From the NCBI RefSeq assembly GCF_040954835.1, contig NC_090697.1, positions 7,638,501 to 7,702,500 on the forward strand: 64,000 bases of DNA. Direction: 5' to 3'. Source of the DNA: Lepisosteus oculatus. Taxonomy: Eukaryota > Chordata > Actinopteri > Semionotiformes > Lepisosteidae. Of the stretch, positions 48,090 through 62,000 are shown in pieces. The notes beneath the pieces are model-generated. The model searched no databases and was not told the origin of the DNA. It saw only the letters and a list, made by a program, of their open reading frames with translations. How positions within the stretch are numbered: position 1 is the stretch's first letter; every line of letters begins with the position of its first letter. A program made the position numbers and the translations under genes.

Positions 48090-49384
48090 TTTTCAGTGCC
48101 GCATTTCCTTACAATAAAAAGAATCAAGACTGTCAGACGCCAGGCACAAAACGGAGTTAAATACAAGGGGTGAAGTTCAACATCCAGGTACTTAAAAAAC
48201 GACATACAAAAATGTAATTTAGGATCTATTCCAGTCTGATCATCCTGCATGGAATAGATGTTTTAAGTCCAGAATTCACCTGCTACACAGTACACCCCTG
48301 CACTCCAAATGCCTAACAGCTCCTGGGATGCAGAGTTGAGAATATATAGAAATTGATCTTTAGTTGACTGAACAATGCCTTGCAGCAAGATTTACCATGC
48401 AACTGTTGCAAAGCGCACTGCCAGCCTAACACGTAGTTTCTGGTGCCATCAATAACACATTTCTGATCTCTAAACCTTATAAGTGTTCGTTTAATTTCAC
48501 ATTTCTACAGTAGATTCCATATTAGCTTTCAAAGGGGTTGTTTGAAAAGTAAAGCATTTACTTTTCTAGACCTCATAAATCAACGATGCAAATCCCTGCC
48601 TATTCTAATGCCTAATCTGTGCTGTGTACAGCCAGACAAGATGATCAATAAGTCATGTCCGATTTCATAGTCAGCTGCATGGTGGTTCTATTTTAAGCCA
48701 CGGTTTGTCTACCAGTCATATGAATAAAACGCCCAAGTACAAACGTGTAAAACCTTTAAAAGTATTCAACCAAATTCACTCTGGTTCATTTTGTGGTGTT
48801 CTGAAGCTGTCACCCAAGCTGAACCCTATTAAATATGGCGAGTACGTTTTTAATGCAAGAAACAGTTTCAGGTGGGTCACCTAGCGCATCTGAACGCATT
48901 AAGAATTTTGAACAGGATAAAAATGTACTAGCCACATGTTTTAATCCATTCTAAAAAGAGAAAAAGAAGAATTAAGGAATTGCTGACTTCCTTTTAAATC
49001 TTATAGCTGTTAAAACCATGATAAACCACTACTACTGCATAACAAGACAATACCATGATGAGGTTCAGGGTCTTCTGCATGTTTTTTTAGCAAATATTTT
49101 ACAAGAGCTTAGGGAGGTGTACATCGGAAAATACGACAAACAAAAAATACAAGCTATGCATTTAATGTTTTCTTAACATTTTGGTATCTGGAGATTTTAC
49201 AGTTAGAACTCTGAGGCTTAAGTGATAAAGCAGCAGCGATACAACCCAAAAAGAAGTGATGTTAAAAGGTTTTGAGGGATAAACTGGAAATTATATCTCC
49301 AGAGAGGACTGAACAATTCCAGTTCTTGAGGCAGGTTTACTGTTAATTGTTATTCCAACACCTTACTCAAATGATTACTGAAAC

Positions 49385-49925
49385 ATGTTTAATATTAAAA
49401 GTGTAATTATTATGTCTGACAGAATTATGTCTGACCTCACTCACCCCAGTCATAACTTGTTTGTTCCCTTACCATCTGGTAGAAGGTTCCGGACGCTCCA
49501 GTCACACACAACTAGACTCCAAAATAGCTTCTTCCCCAGAGCCGTCAAGCTGGTGACGCCCTCCAATCATACTATGATCTCTCCTCACTACTTCCTGTAC
49601 CCACAATGACTGTACTCCACCACCACTACATACACGACAACAATGTAAGCCGAAATTGTACTTTCTGTAAACCAGTAAAACTGTACTGGTTGTACTATTC
49701 ATGAATCACCATACTATTTTTTTTCCCTGTTCGCCGTATTACCTTCGCACAATTTTTGACAATTTTGCACCGGCACTATGCTGTTGTTTACACTGTTATT
49801 GTTATTGTACGTCTGTCTATTGTCTTGTCCGCTGGTCTATATGTATACACTGCACCTGCGAGACTAATGAGAAAAACTTTCACTATACTATGCACCCGTG
49901 TACCTATAATGACATCGAACTGAAA
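49385..49925 (+). mobile_element. LINE 3' end (L2/Rex-like)
   Basis: The + strand frame at 49433-49580 reads DLTHPSHNLFVPLPSGRRFR followed by LQNSFFPRAVKLV. This is the conserved C-terminal motif of L2/Rex-type LINE polyproteins (DPSHPL...LPSGRR...R..SFFP.AI.L). A non-coding tail follows, ending near ctataatgacatcgaactg. It is 5' truncated. Confidence 0.7.
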
Positions 49926-49974
49926 ATGAGAAAAGAGACTCTGGCCCAACCCTCACCCAATAGATCAACATCCA

Positions 49975-50462
49975 TCCATTTTCTAACTGCTCCACCCAAT
50001 GGAGGGAGCACAAGCCTTACCCAGCATGCAGCGTGCGCTAGCTGGGGAACACCTTGGACGTGACCCCAGCCCATGACCGAGTACATGAAGACAGGGACAC
50101 GCGCACACTCGCACCAGGGCCAGTTTCTCAGAAGACGATTAACCAAGTGAAGAGAGACCACAGTATGATGGGAGGGAGTGGGGGCATCACCTGTCTTCAT
50201 GTACTCTGTCGTGGACTGGGGTCACGTCCAAGGTGTTCCCCACCTAGCGCACGCTGCAAGCTGGGTAAGGCTTGTGCTCCCTCCATTGGGTGGAGCAGTT
50301 AGAAAATGCTTTGACTTGATTTGATTTGATTGAACCTACCCGTATGTCTGTAGACTGTGTGACACATTGGAGCACCGGGAGGAAACCCATGTGGACACAA
50401 GGAAAACAAACTCCATGCCGATAACACCCCATGTCCGGAATTGATCCCCGAGAAAAACAGCT
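49975..50462 (-). repeat. SINE-like repeat interrupted by an inverted copy of its own end
   Basis: This is a reverse-strand relative of the repeats at 2588 and 25288: ccattttctaactgctccac, acccagcatgcagcg, cgcaccagggccagtttctc, then, after an interruption, gtgtgacacattggagcacc, gggaggaaaccc and ggaattgatcccc. Between gattaacc (about 50138) and gattgaacctacc (about 50327) about 190 bp are inserted. The insert includes an inverted copy (50190-50308) of the element's outer 120 bp (49978-50097). Confidence 0.65.
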
Positions 50463-50540
50463 GACCTGGTTCAGGGATCCGTTACTCGTGTCCGGGAGAG
50501 CTGCGGGATCTTCTGGTTTTCACTACACCCGGGTACTTAC

Positions 50541-50815
50541 GGGCGGAGCAGTGGCTCTGTGGCTAAGGATCTGCGCCTGTGACCGGAAGGTTGCCGGTTC
50601 AAATCCCGCGGGCGGCAGAGGAATCCTACTCCGTTGGGCCCCTGAACAAGGACCTTAACCCCAACTGCCGTACAACCCCAACAACCCCAACCCCTGCGCT
50701 CTGACCCCAAGCTTCTCTCCCTGTCTCTGTCTGTGTCTCCCTGTAGAAAAGCTGGGGTATGCGAAAAGACGCATTCCTAATGCAAGAAATTGTATAGGGC
50801 TAATAAAGAAACGTT
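50541..50815 (+). repeat. tRNA-derived SINE, near full length
   Basis: The head gggcggagcagtggctctg continues into an A-box-like tggctaaggat and a perfect B box ggttcaaatcc (50596-50606), as in a tRNA-derived polymerase III promoter. The body includes gaatcctactccg, gggcccctgaac and ccccaagcttctctccctg, and the tail ends in aatgcaagaaattgtatagg and taataaag. It is the best preserved of three copies in the window. Confidence 0.85.
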
Positions 50816-50990
50816 ATTAATGGGTTAATTGGATTGATCAGTTTAATGCTACCGAATAAGCAAGGATTAAGACTAAAACCTGCAGGACTCCGGATTTCCA
50901 GGATCACCTCTGCAGACTCCTGGTGTATTTCTTGCAGATGTTCAAAAGAACATCAGAAAAAACACTTGTAGGAACATGTATTATAACATG

Positions 50991-53029
50991 AAGTTTTTAT
51001 AATCTTTCCCCATTGAATTTATTTAATGTTGAATAAATGCTTTCGTCTCAAATTTTCTAAAATGGATCAACAATCCAGTCAGCAGAAATAAATTAATTTA
51101 TTTTAAAACATTATGAAAAATATATACAACATTCACAGTTAGGCTTTGATTGCAATGAACAGAAATTTCAGATACTGATGAGTTAAGTCTTACTGCTCTT
51201 CAACGTTATCAAAATGTACACAAAATAGATAATGGCAATTGAAATAAAAAAGCAACTTTACACAGAAAAAAAATCCCTATATTTTATGTACAAGTATTTA
51301 CACAGCAGTTGTATTATACAAGTTAACATTTTTAGTTATATTGCTTGGCATTTTTCAAATATAAACTTTAAAAAGAAGACTGGCTTAAAAACATCAGTTA
51401 AAACTTCAGAAAGCAAGAAAGCCTGGATAGTCAAAAGATAATTTTGACATCACAATTTGACACCATTAACAAAGAAAACTGGGCATAAAACCCAGAAAGT
51501 CATTTCCAGTGCCATTTTTAAGTATTTAACCATGTTTTAAACAAACAAAAACTGGAAAAAACATGCATACTTTTCAACTAATTTTCCAAATGTCTAAAGT
51601 ACTACCTGAATATTTTTCATTATGTGAGCACAGATATTTAGAATGGGCAATAAATATCCTCATTTGATGACACTTGAACCTTATGGGATACAATCCAGCA
51701 TGGTGTTTCTAAACACATACCGAAATAAAATACGAGCAAATGTCAACTGTAAGGCTGAATGCTGAAAGTCTAGTCAGTGAACCTGTGGATTCTGACATTT
51801 GTATGGTCCAGCAATGAAAAGTGATTTAAAAACATACTGAGACACAGCATAATGAAACATGATGGAAGAATTCCGTCTCTGTAGTTTGCAGACAATTTAT
51901 TAGCTGCGTTAATACTTAAATTTTAAACTTCAAAGCCAATGCACTTTCATAGCAAAGTAAATGAGTAGAAATCATTCAAGTGTTAACTGAAGTTATTCCC
52001 TAACTAAAAGCTGTTTAAAACATTCAGCTGTCTTTTTGAAATTGCATGCACTGCTCTTCTAACAACGCTGCTAAAAAGCATGTGCATTAATCAAAATAGG
52101 ACATCCTGTTAAGCTTTGTGGGTCTTGATAGAAAAATCAAAATGAGGTAGAATTTATTTTTAAAAAGCAGCTAAATGAAGTATAATCAAGCCTGCAGATA
52201 TACAGTAACTCCAGGGACTGACAATGCAGATTAACTAGGTTTGAGAACTTTAACAAATATCTCAGCACACTTTTCGCAATCTGCCAAAAGTGCAATGCTT
52301 ATGAGAAATTCACATTATACAGCTGTTTCAGTTAATTCAGTACTTGAAAATGCACTACGATTCTCAGTCATTTAAAACTGAAAAACGTTTTCGTTCAAAA
52401 ACATTACATCTTGTTTCTTTTACCCCACTAGGTGTCATCATTTCACACAATTTCATTACAGTATTCAGCTGGAATGATTTCTGCCTCTCTCAGAATTCTG
52501 TGTATCTTCATGCCATTATGAAGTTCGAGTTCAAGCCTTTTCAACACCTGAAGAAACAAAGGTTTGTGCTAAACATTTTTTCCCCCTCCTGTCGTTCTCA
52601 GTGCTGAACTTGATCTTGAGTTTCTTTACAGATTTTTTCTGGCAATGCACTTTCAGTTTAGCCAGATGTCCTGGAGAAAAAAAAAGCCATTTTAAAGCCA
52701 CAGAAAATACATCTTTCCCATTGTGCTGTGTAGCACAGCATCAAAAGCCCTTGTAATTTTTAGGTCCTTGTAGGACTGTGATGCTTTCTTTTTCCTGAGG
52801 ATACAGGCGTGTGCATCTGTAGATCAGTAACCCACGCAGATCCACCTTCTTACTTCCTGCGTCCTCAGAACACGGACAGGCAGTGAGACGCACAGTCTTC
52901 CAAGCCACAGTGTTCCTGACCCATGCCGCCAATACTGTGATTCTGTGGCTGCATTCTCACTTCCACATGTGGAAACTCCACACTGCTTCATCCTGCTGTC
53001 ATTGCCTTTCCCACAAGGCCTGAAGGAAG
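50991..53029 (-). other. CASP8AP2: CASP8AP2 3' UTR (inferred extent)
   Basis: This follows the CASP8AP2 stop on the - strand. Canonical aataaa signals on that strand occur at 51102-51097 and 51023-51018, either of which would give a UTR of about 2 kb. No coding frame or repeat was recognised inside. Confidence 0.5.
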
Positions 53030-53092
53030 TCAGTTTTTCATTCGCTCCCTCTTTTTGAAGAGTTTCATCAGCTGGCAGAACCTCTCGGCAAT
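53030..53092 (-). CDS. CASP8AP2: CASP8AP2 last coding exon
   Basis: After the acceptor ttcttttctag the exon reads [20 protein letters not shown] and tga. It matches the end of the SANT-like domain in human FLASH (ERFQQLMKLF). It is 20 residues, phase 0 from the preceding exon. Confidence 0.92.
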   Translation of the reverse strand: MAERFCQLMKLFKKRERMKN

Positions 53093-56000
53093 CTAGAAAA
53101 GAATAATGAAGAAACTGACCATACACCTCACTTGATAAGACTCTCTCTCAAGACATGCTTAACACTGCAGACACAGTTAGTTGCACTAGTTGTTGAAGAG
53201 CAGATCTAATAATGTATTTGTCGTACGGCACCTTGCAAAAATATTCACCGCCTGCGATTATCTCATTTTGCTGAATTGCAAATGTATACACATCTTTTCA
53301 ACACTTGTAAGCAAAACTTCAATGATTAAACTGAACACTTGTACATGTGAAAGGTGACAGATACACTTTTTGCAAACTGTAGATGTAAAAAACTAAAGAA
53401 AAACTGAGATAAAATATTAATTGCACAAGTTTTCACCTTTTAGCTCCAACAAGCCTAAATTAGTCCATAGACACAAAATTAACTATGGCCAAGTCATAAT
53501 TAGTTGTATCCTCTCCGTCTGTGTGCAATAATAGTGGTTCATATGATTCCAGAATACAATAACCCATTAACCTGTCTCTGTAAGGTCCCTTAGTCAGTCA
53601 ATTTCAAGCAAAGATTTAATCACGAGGACCAAGGAGCATTCAAAACAACACAGGGATAAATTTGTAGAAGGGTACAGATCAGGAGAAAGAGATTTAAAAA
53701 AATTCAAAGACACTAAAAATATCGTTTCAAGCATGGAGAAGTTGATCATCAAGAAGTGGAACGTGCATCGTACCACTGACCACAAACTGCCTAGATCAGG
53801 ATGACCTTCCAAACTGAGCACGGGCAGGGAGGAAACACGTTAGGGATTCTGCAGTGAGGACAAAGGAGTTTTTTGAAAGGGCTATAGAGTTCAGTAACTA
53901 AGAGGGGAGAAAATTCAGCTTGTCCAGCTGCTCTGTTTGGAAGGCTAACTGCAGTAGGTCAGTTGTATAATGCACATACCACTTCAAACTTTGCAATTTT
54001 CTTGTAACCTTCTCTTGATCTGGGCTTCTCTACTACTTTAACCATGACTGGCCCTTAGCCTTCATGCTTGGCCTGTCAAATCATTGTGGGAGCTATGGTT
54101 TGACATTCAATATCTAACTGAGGGGATATACAGAGGCAGATACATTTGCTCTGAAGTCAGGTTAAACTTCTGATTGCACACACCTTTCAAACTATTTCTT
54201 TATAACTGTACTGATTTAGGTTTGTCATAGCAAAGGCGGTGAAAAAGGCCAAAGAGAATCATCTTATTTTCCTGATTTCCTTATTTACCAACATTTGTTT
54301 TAACTTGATCAGCTTGGAGTTAACTGTGTAGATGCTAAATGTAAAGTCCTATTGGAAAGTGTCACAACAGCTACATTTTGTTGCCATGTGAGTGTGCTAG
54401 GTACCATAATTAAAAAAAAATTGTAACGAGATTTCTGGATGAAAGAAATATTGTTATTCTGCAAACAGGTGCCAGGTGAAGAGCAAATAGTTACTGAAAT
54501 ATATGGTGTAAAGAAACAATTATTCAGTCTTTACAGCAGGCATAAAAACCAGTGGTACTTTTTTTTAAATCCCAGTGATATAACTCTTTTGCATGTGAAG
54601 GAAACTGCAATTACCTGAGATGGTGACTTGTTTAGATCTGCAGAAAGAGAAGAGAAGGTTTCTTCAGAAGCACCTTTCCTCTTGAGCTCAACCAGAATAG
54701 TGCGATCATCATCCCTGCAGGAAACACGCCAGGAGTGTATGACTACAGAGTGTACTGGATATTAACACTGGCTTGAACATCTCTAACAGAGCTAAAGCAA
54801 AGCACCATTTTTATAACAAACTCAAGGAAAAAGTGACTTTTTGTGATGCGTTTTGCATAAATTCTGGTAAAAACTGGGAATGAGCACAGCATGATTTCAC
54901 TAGTTTATGTCTCACTAAAGGCAAACCCAAAAGGATGGCCAATAGTCTTTGACTTTGCCACAGTCTGAACCATATTTGGTCAATCAGTCTCCATGAAGAG
55001 CTGCCGGTGGTGGGTGTTACCTGTGACTTGGCAACAGATCTTGCCGATTTCAACAAAGAATTCTGGTCTTAAATTACAGACTTGAAACAATTACATATTC
55101 AGGATATCAATACTGAACAATATCAGCAAAATATCAACATCACTGGTGTCCATCATTAAAAAGAGAGCTGTGCACAAGTGTACAACTGAAGCCCCCAGCA
55201 ATCTTTTAACATCAACTGAGACAAAACTAACAATTAAGGACTCTGCACCCTGTCCGTGACTGATGGAAGGAAGCAGTGAATACAATGGTTGAAGAACAGG
55301 GGCCAGCAAAGCAGTTACCTGGTCCACGCCACCACCACTTCGCCCTTCTTCTTGACGACGTTCTTGGCGGAAAGGCTGTTAGGCGACACCGCGAGAGAAG
55401 ATCGTTCCTTCGCCTTGGTTTTGGGGGACTTCCGCGCCTTATCCACGTTCTCCTTGGACCTCCTCCTCTTCTTCGGTGTGGCGCGTCTCTCCGGGCTCGC
55501 GTCCGTCTTGGCCCTCTTTGCCTTCGGCGCCGAGTGACGCCTCTTCCGTTTCTTGGCGACGCGGTCGTCGCTACAGTCCTGACCGGCCTCCCCGCCGTTC
55601 TCGTCAGGAAGGGGCGGCTCTTCAGAAGCTCCAGCGGAGTCATCTTCCTGGGGGTCCGGTAATTTCTTTGCAGGGTCCCCGGGTATATGCTCACCGTTTC
55701 CACCGCGCAAGTCGACCTCTTGACCGAGGGGGCTGCCGCCTGGAGCCGGGAGCTCTGACGGAGTTTTGTCAGTGAGGGAGGCATCTGTTCCATCACGACT
55801 CGGACAAGGGGCGTCAGAACAAGACGCCACAGCCGTGCTTGGGCACGCGTTACCTGGTCGTACTTCCGAATTTTCAGAGGCGTTCAGTGGCTCATTTTCA
55901 TCGCTTGGAGCATCCTGATCCGGCCCAGTGGAAGTGTGTCTTATTCTGACAATAAAATGGTCATTCGATTTCTCCATCACTACTGCCTGCATGGGCAAAT

Positions 56001-59000
56001 GGGGTTTAAACTGGAAACTTGGTGGATCTTCTTGCCTCGTGCTGCCACCTTCTGACCTACTACTAGAGTTGTCAGAGTCCAAGGCCAAGTGGATATCTTG
56101 CTCAGTTGCATCTTCTTCATCCAGTAAGGCATCTTCGCTGTAATGGGCTCTAAGAACACTATTTGGTGCCAGTGGGGCTGCTCCGTTTACGGGGTGTAGG
56201 AAGCTTAAGTGGCTGTCCGATTTGAGAGGAGAAGGAATGGTGAGAGAAACTGCTAGATCTTCAGCCAAAACCGAATACGATCTGAGGGTAACAGTAGAGG
56301 ATGGTGCAGCTTTGTTAAAAAGCATATTAGATGGGTCTTCCAGCATGCAGCTCTCATCCAGCACAGCTGGATTCAAGGGAACCCCCGTTTTAGGGCTCAA
56401 AGACAGGAATTTCTCCGGGGTCATGGCTGACCAAGGGATGAGTGCTGCCGTTTTTAGGGGTGTTAAAGTCTTACTTGGAGTGGCCAACCCCACAAAACTC
56501 TCCCCACAGGGGGGTTCTTTTCGAGGAGTGCTAATGGGCCAGTTATGGTTGTCTCCCCCAGGAACATTGTGCTCCAAAAGGTCTGAACCTTGTAGCAAAC
56601 ACTTAAAGATTTCACCCATTTGAGAATCTGTAACAAGGTTGAAGGTTAGGCTAGATGCCTGTTGCTCTGTAAGGATCTCATAGTCTGACTTATCATGGAG
56701 TGCACTATTATGGACGGTTCGACAATGGCTTTCTGTTGAAGACACATTTTTGGGGGCCATGGCTGCAGAGTGTTTGCTAACAACTGCTGAGTCTTGCTTA
56801 TCTGGGATCAACGGACTACACTGCTCTTCTGGTTTATGAATTTCATCCTCCATGGCAATTTTCAGATTTTTGCCTCTGCTTCCTAAGCCTCTTTTCATAG
56901 AGTTCATGGTTGAGGACTGAATTTTAAATTCCTGTGTTTTAGATTCAGATACAGCTATTTTTTCCTTGCCTTTGGAAACTAGTTTTGGAGAGTTTGTTGC
57001 CTGGTGCTCTTCTTTATTTCTCTTCTGTTCTACTTTCCTTCTTGCTGTGCTTGATACTTCAGGGTCAGAGGATTTGCACATGTTGACGAGATTAGTCTGG
57101 AGTTCTTTGAATAAGAAATCAAACTGATCTTCGACAAACATCCAAAGCTTTTTCTTAAGATTAGGGGCCTGCTGTTCAAAGATGCGGTTCACTATACCAT
57201 TGTTGGAAATCTTTTTGAGAGTGGTTGAAATAATCTTGCACAGCCTGGACTTCAAATTGTTTTCCAGGCTGCAGAGTTTAGTACAGTTCAGGTTATTAAC
57301 AAAGTCTGTAAACTCCCAAAGAGACATGTCAATGATGCTGTAGAAAGTTTTTTTCGGAAAGCTTTTCTGAAGCTTCATATACTTTTTCCGTATTTGCTTG
57401 CGTATGAATTTTAACATGTCCATGACATCATGTATACTGGAAGGATCTGTTTTGGGCAAAAAAGGCAGAACTGTGCGAAAGCGTCTCTTGTTGGAAGGTG
57501 ACCCGTTAGGTGTAGGAGAGATGGTTTTATTTTTCTTGGCAGGGATTGTTTTAGAAACTGGTGGGCTCTTAGCATGCTTCCTCTTTGGCAGAGTCGGTTC
57601 TTCTGGGCTGGATAACTTTGTTCTGCTTTTCTCTGGACTCTGTTTACCCTGCTGGGGACTGGTGATGACTGAAACCTCTTCTGCTTCACTGTTGCTGACT
57701 ATCTCTCCTTCCTCTAACTCTTCCTCGTCTGAAGAAGAAGAGGAAGGTGGGGTGTCCTCAGTGTCTTTTAATGGGTCTTGCAGCAAACTGCAGTCTGGTT
57801 TCTGATTCTCCTTGTTCACTTCCATCATTTTGGAGTTTAAAGTGAAGATCCCAGGCACAGTGGATAGCTCTTCAGCAAATAGGAAAACAAAAGATTGCAT
57901 CAGAAAAGGTATAAGAAACATCTAACATAAAATTCATCATACAGATGTCAATTACCTGAAACTAATAACTAATAATAAACAAGTCTGTCATGCAAAAAAT
58001 AAAACTGCAGCAAAAACAGGAGAGGAAAAATCATTTTCCAAAGTTGATCCAGAATGAAAATTGTAACATGCCAAGAAAAAATATAAAAATGTAATTGAAC
58101 TAAAACATTTAATTAAAATCACTTAGTACTTTAATTTACATAGAACAATGTTCAGATAATGGACAAACCCGGTTCTTGTTCTGTTTACTACAGAAAAAAA
58201 AGTTACACAATTAAAAGCAAATAAGCCCAAATAAAAAAAGCTGGAAACATACCTTTGCTCTGACTCCTAACATACGGTGCCTTGCTAGGTGAGCAAGGCC
58301 CTAGACTTCTCTTGGCAGGCCGGACAGGACTTGTGAGGGGGCTAATAGCTACAGGCATTTTTGGGATATTTTTGAGTGCGCCCATCATGGAGTCTTCATC
58401 GCAAAGCTGAATTTCTGCCAGCCGGTCAGACACTGGCTCCGGGGCAGACGGCTCAAGATCCCGTTTTTCATCTTTGGTAGAATCTGGTTCTAAATTACGG
58501 CTGGTCCTTTCCGTCTCTTCCGAGCTCTGGCAAGGTTCCTGCAGCTTGGAAGAACTAACCGAACCCTCGTCTGCAGGCACCATCTCAGCAGCCGAGGTGG
58601 AGCTCAATCTGGGCACATCTGGGACTTGTACTTTCTGCGGACTGAGATGGGCGTCAGGCGTTTCTTTTCCTTTTTCTTTTGCGGCAACCGAACAAGAAGG
58701 AGCAGTACATTCACCCGTGTCTGAAACAGCTGCAGCACTGAAAGAACTCTGAGATTCCACTTCTATGCTGACGGTACTGGACACCGTAGCGTTGCTGTCT
58801 TCTGTGTTCAGTGTAGCATCCTGGACACCAGCGCCAACAGTAACAGGGCTGTTTGCATCATCTAATGTAACGGTCTGTGTCTGTATAACAGCTGAACTGT
58901 TCTGGCTCTCTGAGTTAACACTGTTCTGTGCCTCACAGTTTTCCTGAGATGCATCCATCAGGCTTTGAGTATCCTGGGCTACTGAATCACAGGCTTTGGA

Positions 59001-62000
59001 ATCTGAAGTTTTCTCTTTTAAATGCTGAGGTTCCCATGCATGGTGATCAGTATCCACAGCTAGACTTTGAACCGAAGCGTCACTTTGGGAATCACAATTA
59101 ACAGACTCACTGGGCGGTTTTAAAAGTAAGTCAGAGCCCCGAATTTCTGTGTGGGAGTCGGAACCACTGGGAACTGGGTTTTTCTCCGATTCAGTACTTT
59201 TGACCTCCAGTTCCATTTCATCAGGCACTTCTGTTTCAGCAGTCTCCGAGGCTACTTCTTGATCCAGCTCTCTTCCCGCTTCACACTCCGGATGTATATT
59301 GGCGACGTTGAGCTGGACTTGTTCCTTTTCATGAGGTGTCCCACATTGCCCTCCGGTACTCAGTGGTGCAGTGGACGAAGGTTTCTCTATGGGATCGGTT
59401 GCAGTGCAGCTTGAACTGATCTCTGCCTGAAATCCAATAACCTCCTCTGCATGTTCTAAAGACTCACTGCTAGTTTCAATCTCATCTATGACGCAATATT
59501 TCTCCCCTAACTCAAACAAACTGGGCTGTTCCACTTGACTCTCCGGAACTCCCTCTTCTGTAACACAGTTACTTGGTTCCAAGCTTTCAGTGAAAAGTTT
59601 TGGTTTCTTCACGGGTGAAAGAGTGAGATTCAGAGTTTCCATGAAGCTTAATTTTTTAAACTTCCTACTGTCTTCAGGGCTTTTTACATGTTCACCTTCA
59701 CAAGTCCTGACAACAGTCTCTAACTTGTCCACTGTGTTTGCTTGGGTTTCCTTCTCCCTCTGCTTGACGCATTTGTCCACAACCGTTTTCTCCACTGGTG
59801 TGCGGCTTTCTTTAACAGGAGAATGCCTGCCAGAAGAAGAGACATCCTTGTGCCTACTAGATTTAGGAGAGCAATCAGACGGTCTTTTCTCTTCATCTTT
59901 TCTTACTTCCGAACTTCTCTCCCTTTTATCCTTCTGCTTTTCTTTTGCTCTCTCGTGCTTCTTGCTAGCCTCCTGCCGTCTCCCTTTAGCGTCATCTCTC
60001 CTCCTCTCTTCTTTCCTGTGCTCCTCTCTCAGGGGGCTTCTGTCCCCCTTCCTGCTTAAGGAGGAACTTAAAAGTTTGTCTCGGTGGCGATTTTGATGTG
60101 AGCTCGATGCGGTCTTGCCTTCCTTGCCACCAGCCTCATGTTGCTTTTTCTCCGAGCGCTCCTGGTCTTGGCTCTGTCTCTTATCCCGACTGCTGTTTCT
60201 CGTCTGAACTTCGCCGTCTCTGACGCGGCCCTTTGAACCATGTGAATCGGCAGTCGCCTGCTGAGAGCTATCAAACGGGGGGCTTTTCCCTCTTCCAGAT
60301 CTCCTGGGTAGCTCAGAAACCCTCTCCGGGTACTGGCTTCTCCTTCGGCTGTATTTCATACTCTCTTTATCGGAGTCTCTAGGTTCTCTGTCTGGTTTTT
60401 CCCTGTCTTTCGTTTGATCCGCCTTGTTCAAATCTTTATCAACCTTATTCTTTTCTTCGGGGTACCGGAGCTTTGCTCTCCTGCTTTCTGGAGGTTCTGC
60501 TGGTGGTTTCTGTCTCTTGTCATCTTCTAAACAAGACTTGTTGGACAGACCAAGTTCCTCTCTGCATAAAGGCACCAGGCTTCTTGAGTCCTTACTACAG
60601 CTGTCAGCAGTTGAAACAGCGTGTTTACTGGACACTAGTGAATTCACACTACACCCTGCACTATTATGAGGGCTGGGTATTATAACAGAGTTTTCTATAT
60701 TCAAAGTTCCATCTGTGTGACTAGAAGTATTGTCCTTGTGCATCTGTTGAGATGCATCCCTTGAAGTGCAGTTAACTCGGGTTTCATATGTTCCAACAGG
60801 TGCTTGTGGTTCTGTGTAACTCCGTCTCTTGTTACTAATGTTCATCATTGGCCGAGGAAGACAATGGCTGAATCCGCCACGAACAGATCTGAAAACCAGC
60901 ACAAGTGATCAATTAATTTTCCCCTATTTTTACAGAGTTCTTTTCAATGACAAGTCGTATAATTTCCAAGTGGGAGGAACCACAAATTCTACCACTTATA
61001 TGTAACTGAATCACTACTGCTTCAGCCTTAAATTTAGACTAAAACAATATAATATAATCAAGGCCTCCAGTGCATTCATCCATTTTTAAAATCTGCTAGA
61101 AGAAAAACAAGTATTTTTGTTTTCACATTCATTGCTCCCATTCAAATCATTAAAATGAAACTCAGTAATGGAACAGCAAAATCGTTCCACATCATTACCT
61201 AATTAACCTGATCAATTGTACTCTAACTTTGACATCTTTTACTTAATTTTATAGAACGCCCATCTTCTGGAGGAAATTTGATAGTTTTTTTTCAAGCAGG
61301 ATGCCTTTAAACTAACCACATTTTGCATTATGCTGAGGCTTTAGTACAAACTTACCTTTGATTAAGTCTGTTGATCTCTTCGTCCTTGCGGATGATCTCC
61401 ATCCGAGCCGTCTTGAGCAGGGAGCATATGTTCTTCTTCAGATGTGCGTTTTCGTTATGCAGAGCGATGTTCTTTTAAGACAATGACATTTCAAAATCAG
61501 GGCACAATCAATACAATTTTTAAATGCAAGACTCCCCTGCTATTCCACTTTAGACGCATAAGCTTAAATTTTCTAGTATCTTTTTGTTCGAACAAAAACG
61601 AGCAACACTGCCAGCAAAACAACTACAAATAACACAAATTACGGGTCCTACATTGTCAGGTTCAAAAGCTGCATGCTTGTAGCTCCTCCTTCTAAAAATA
61701 AAATGCAATAAAAGTGTAATAAAGATCTAAAATAACAGTATCTGTACTCAATTATAGTATTAACATCATACTCTACAACTGTATTTTCAAAACTATTGCA
61801 AATCAGAGGATATTCCGAATCGCAGATTGCTTACAATAATGGTAATTCATGACATAAACAACACTCAGTACTTATACTATGCTCAGTGTTTCAACTGGCA
61901 GTGATGGCTCTAAAGTAAGCACACCAAGTTGTAGCTCAAAGCATTGGTGTCGCTCATTGGTATAGATAATTTGCAACATTAATGCCCTTTCAGCGATCTG

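Larger units (their letters stand above)
48105..50990. other. Region between GJA10 start and CASP8AP2 3' end
   Basis: 48105-49380 should contain the GJA10 promoter and 5' UTR intron, but no element in it can be named with confidence. 49385-50815 is a cluster of three repeats: a LINE end, a rearranged SINE-like repeat and a tRNA-SINE, listed separately. No other gene is visible. Confidence 0.6.

Noticed and set aside
50541..50615. Functional tRNA gene
   Set aside because: The B box is perfect, but no cloverleaf with a proper anticodon arm could be drawn, and the same head occurs in two other SINE copies with identical bodies.
55276..56623. Several + strand frames of about 100-135 codons opposite CASP8AP2
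   Set aside because: They are antisense to a long conserved coding exon and have Arg/Leu-rich shadow composition.
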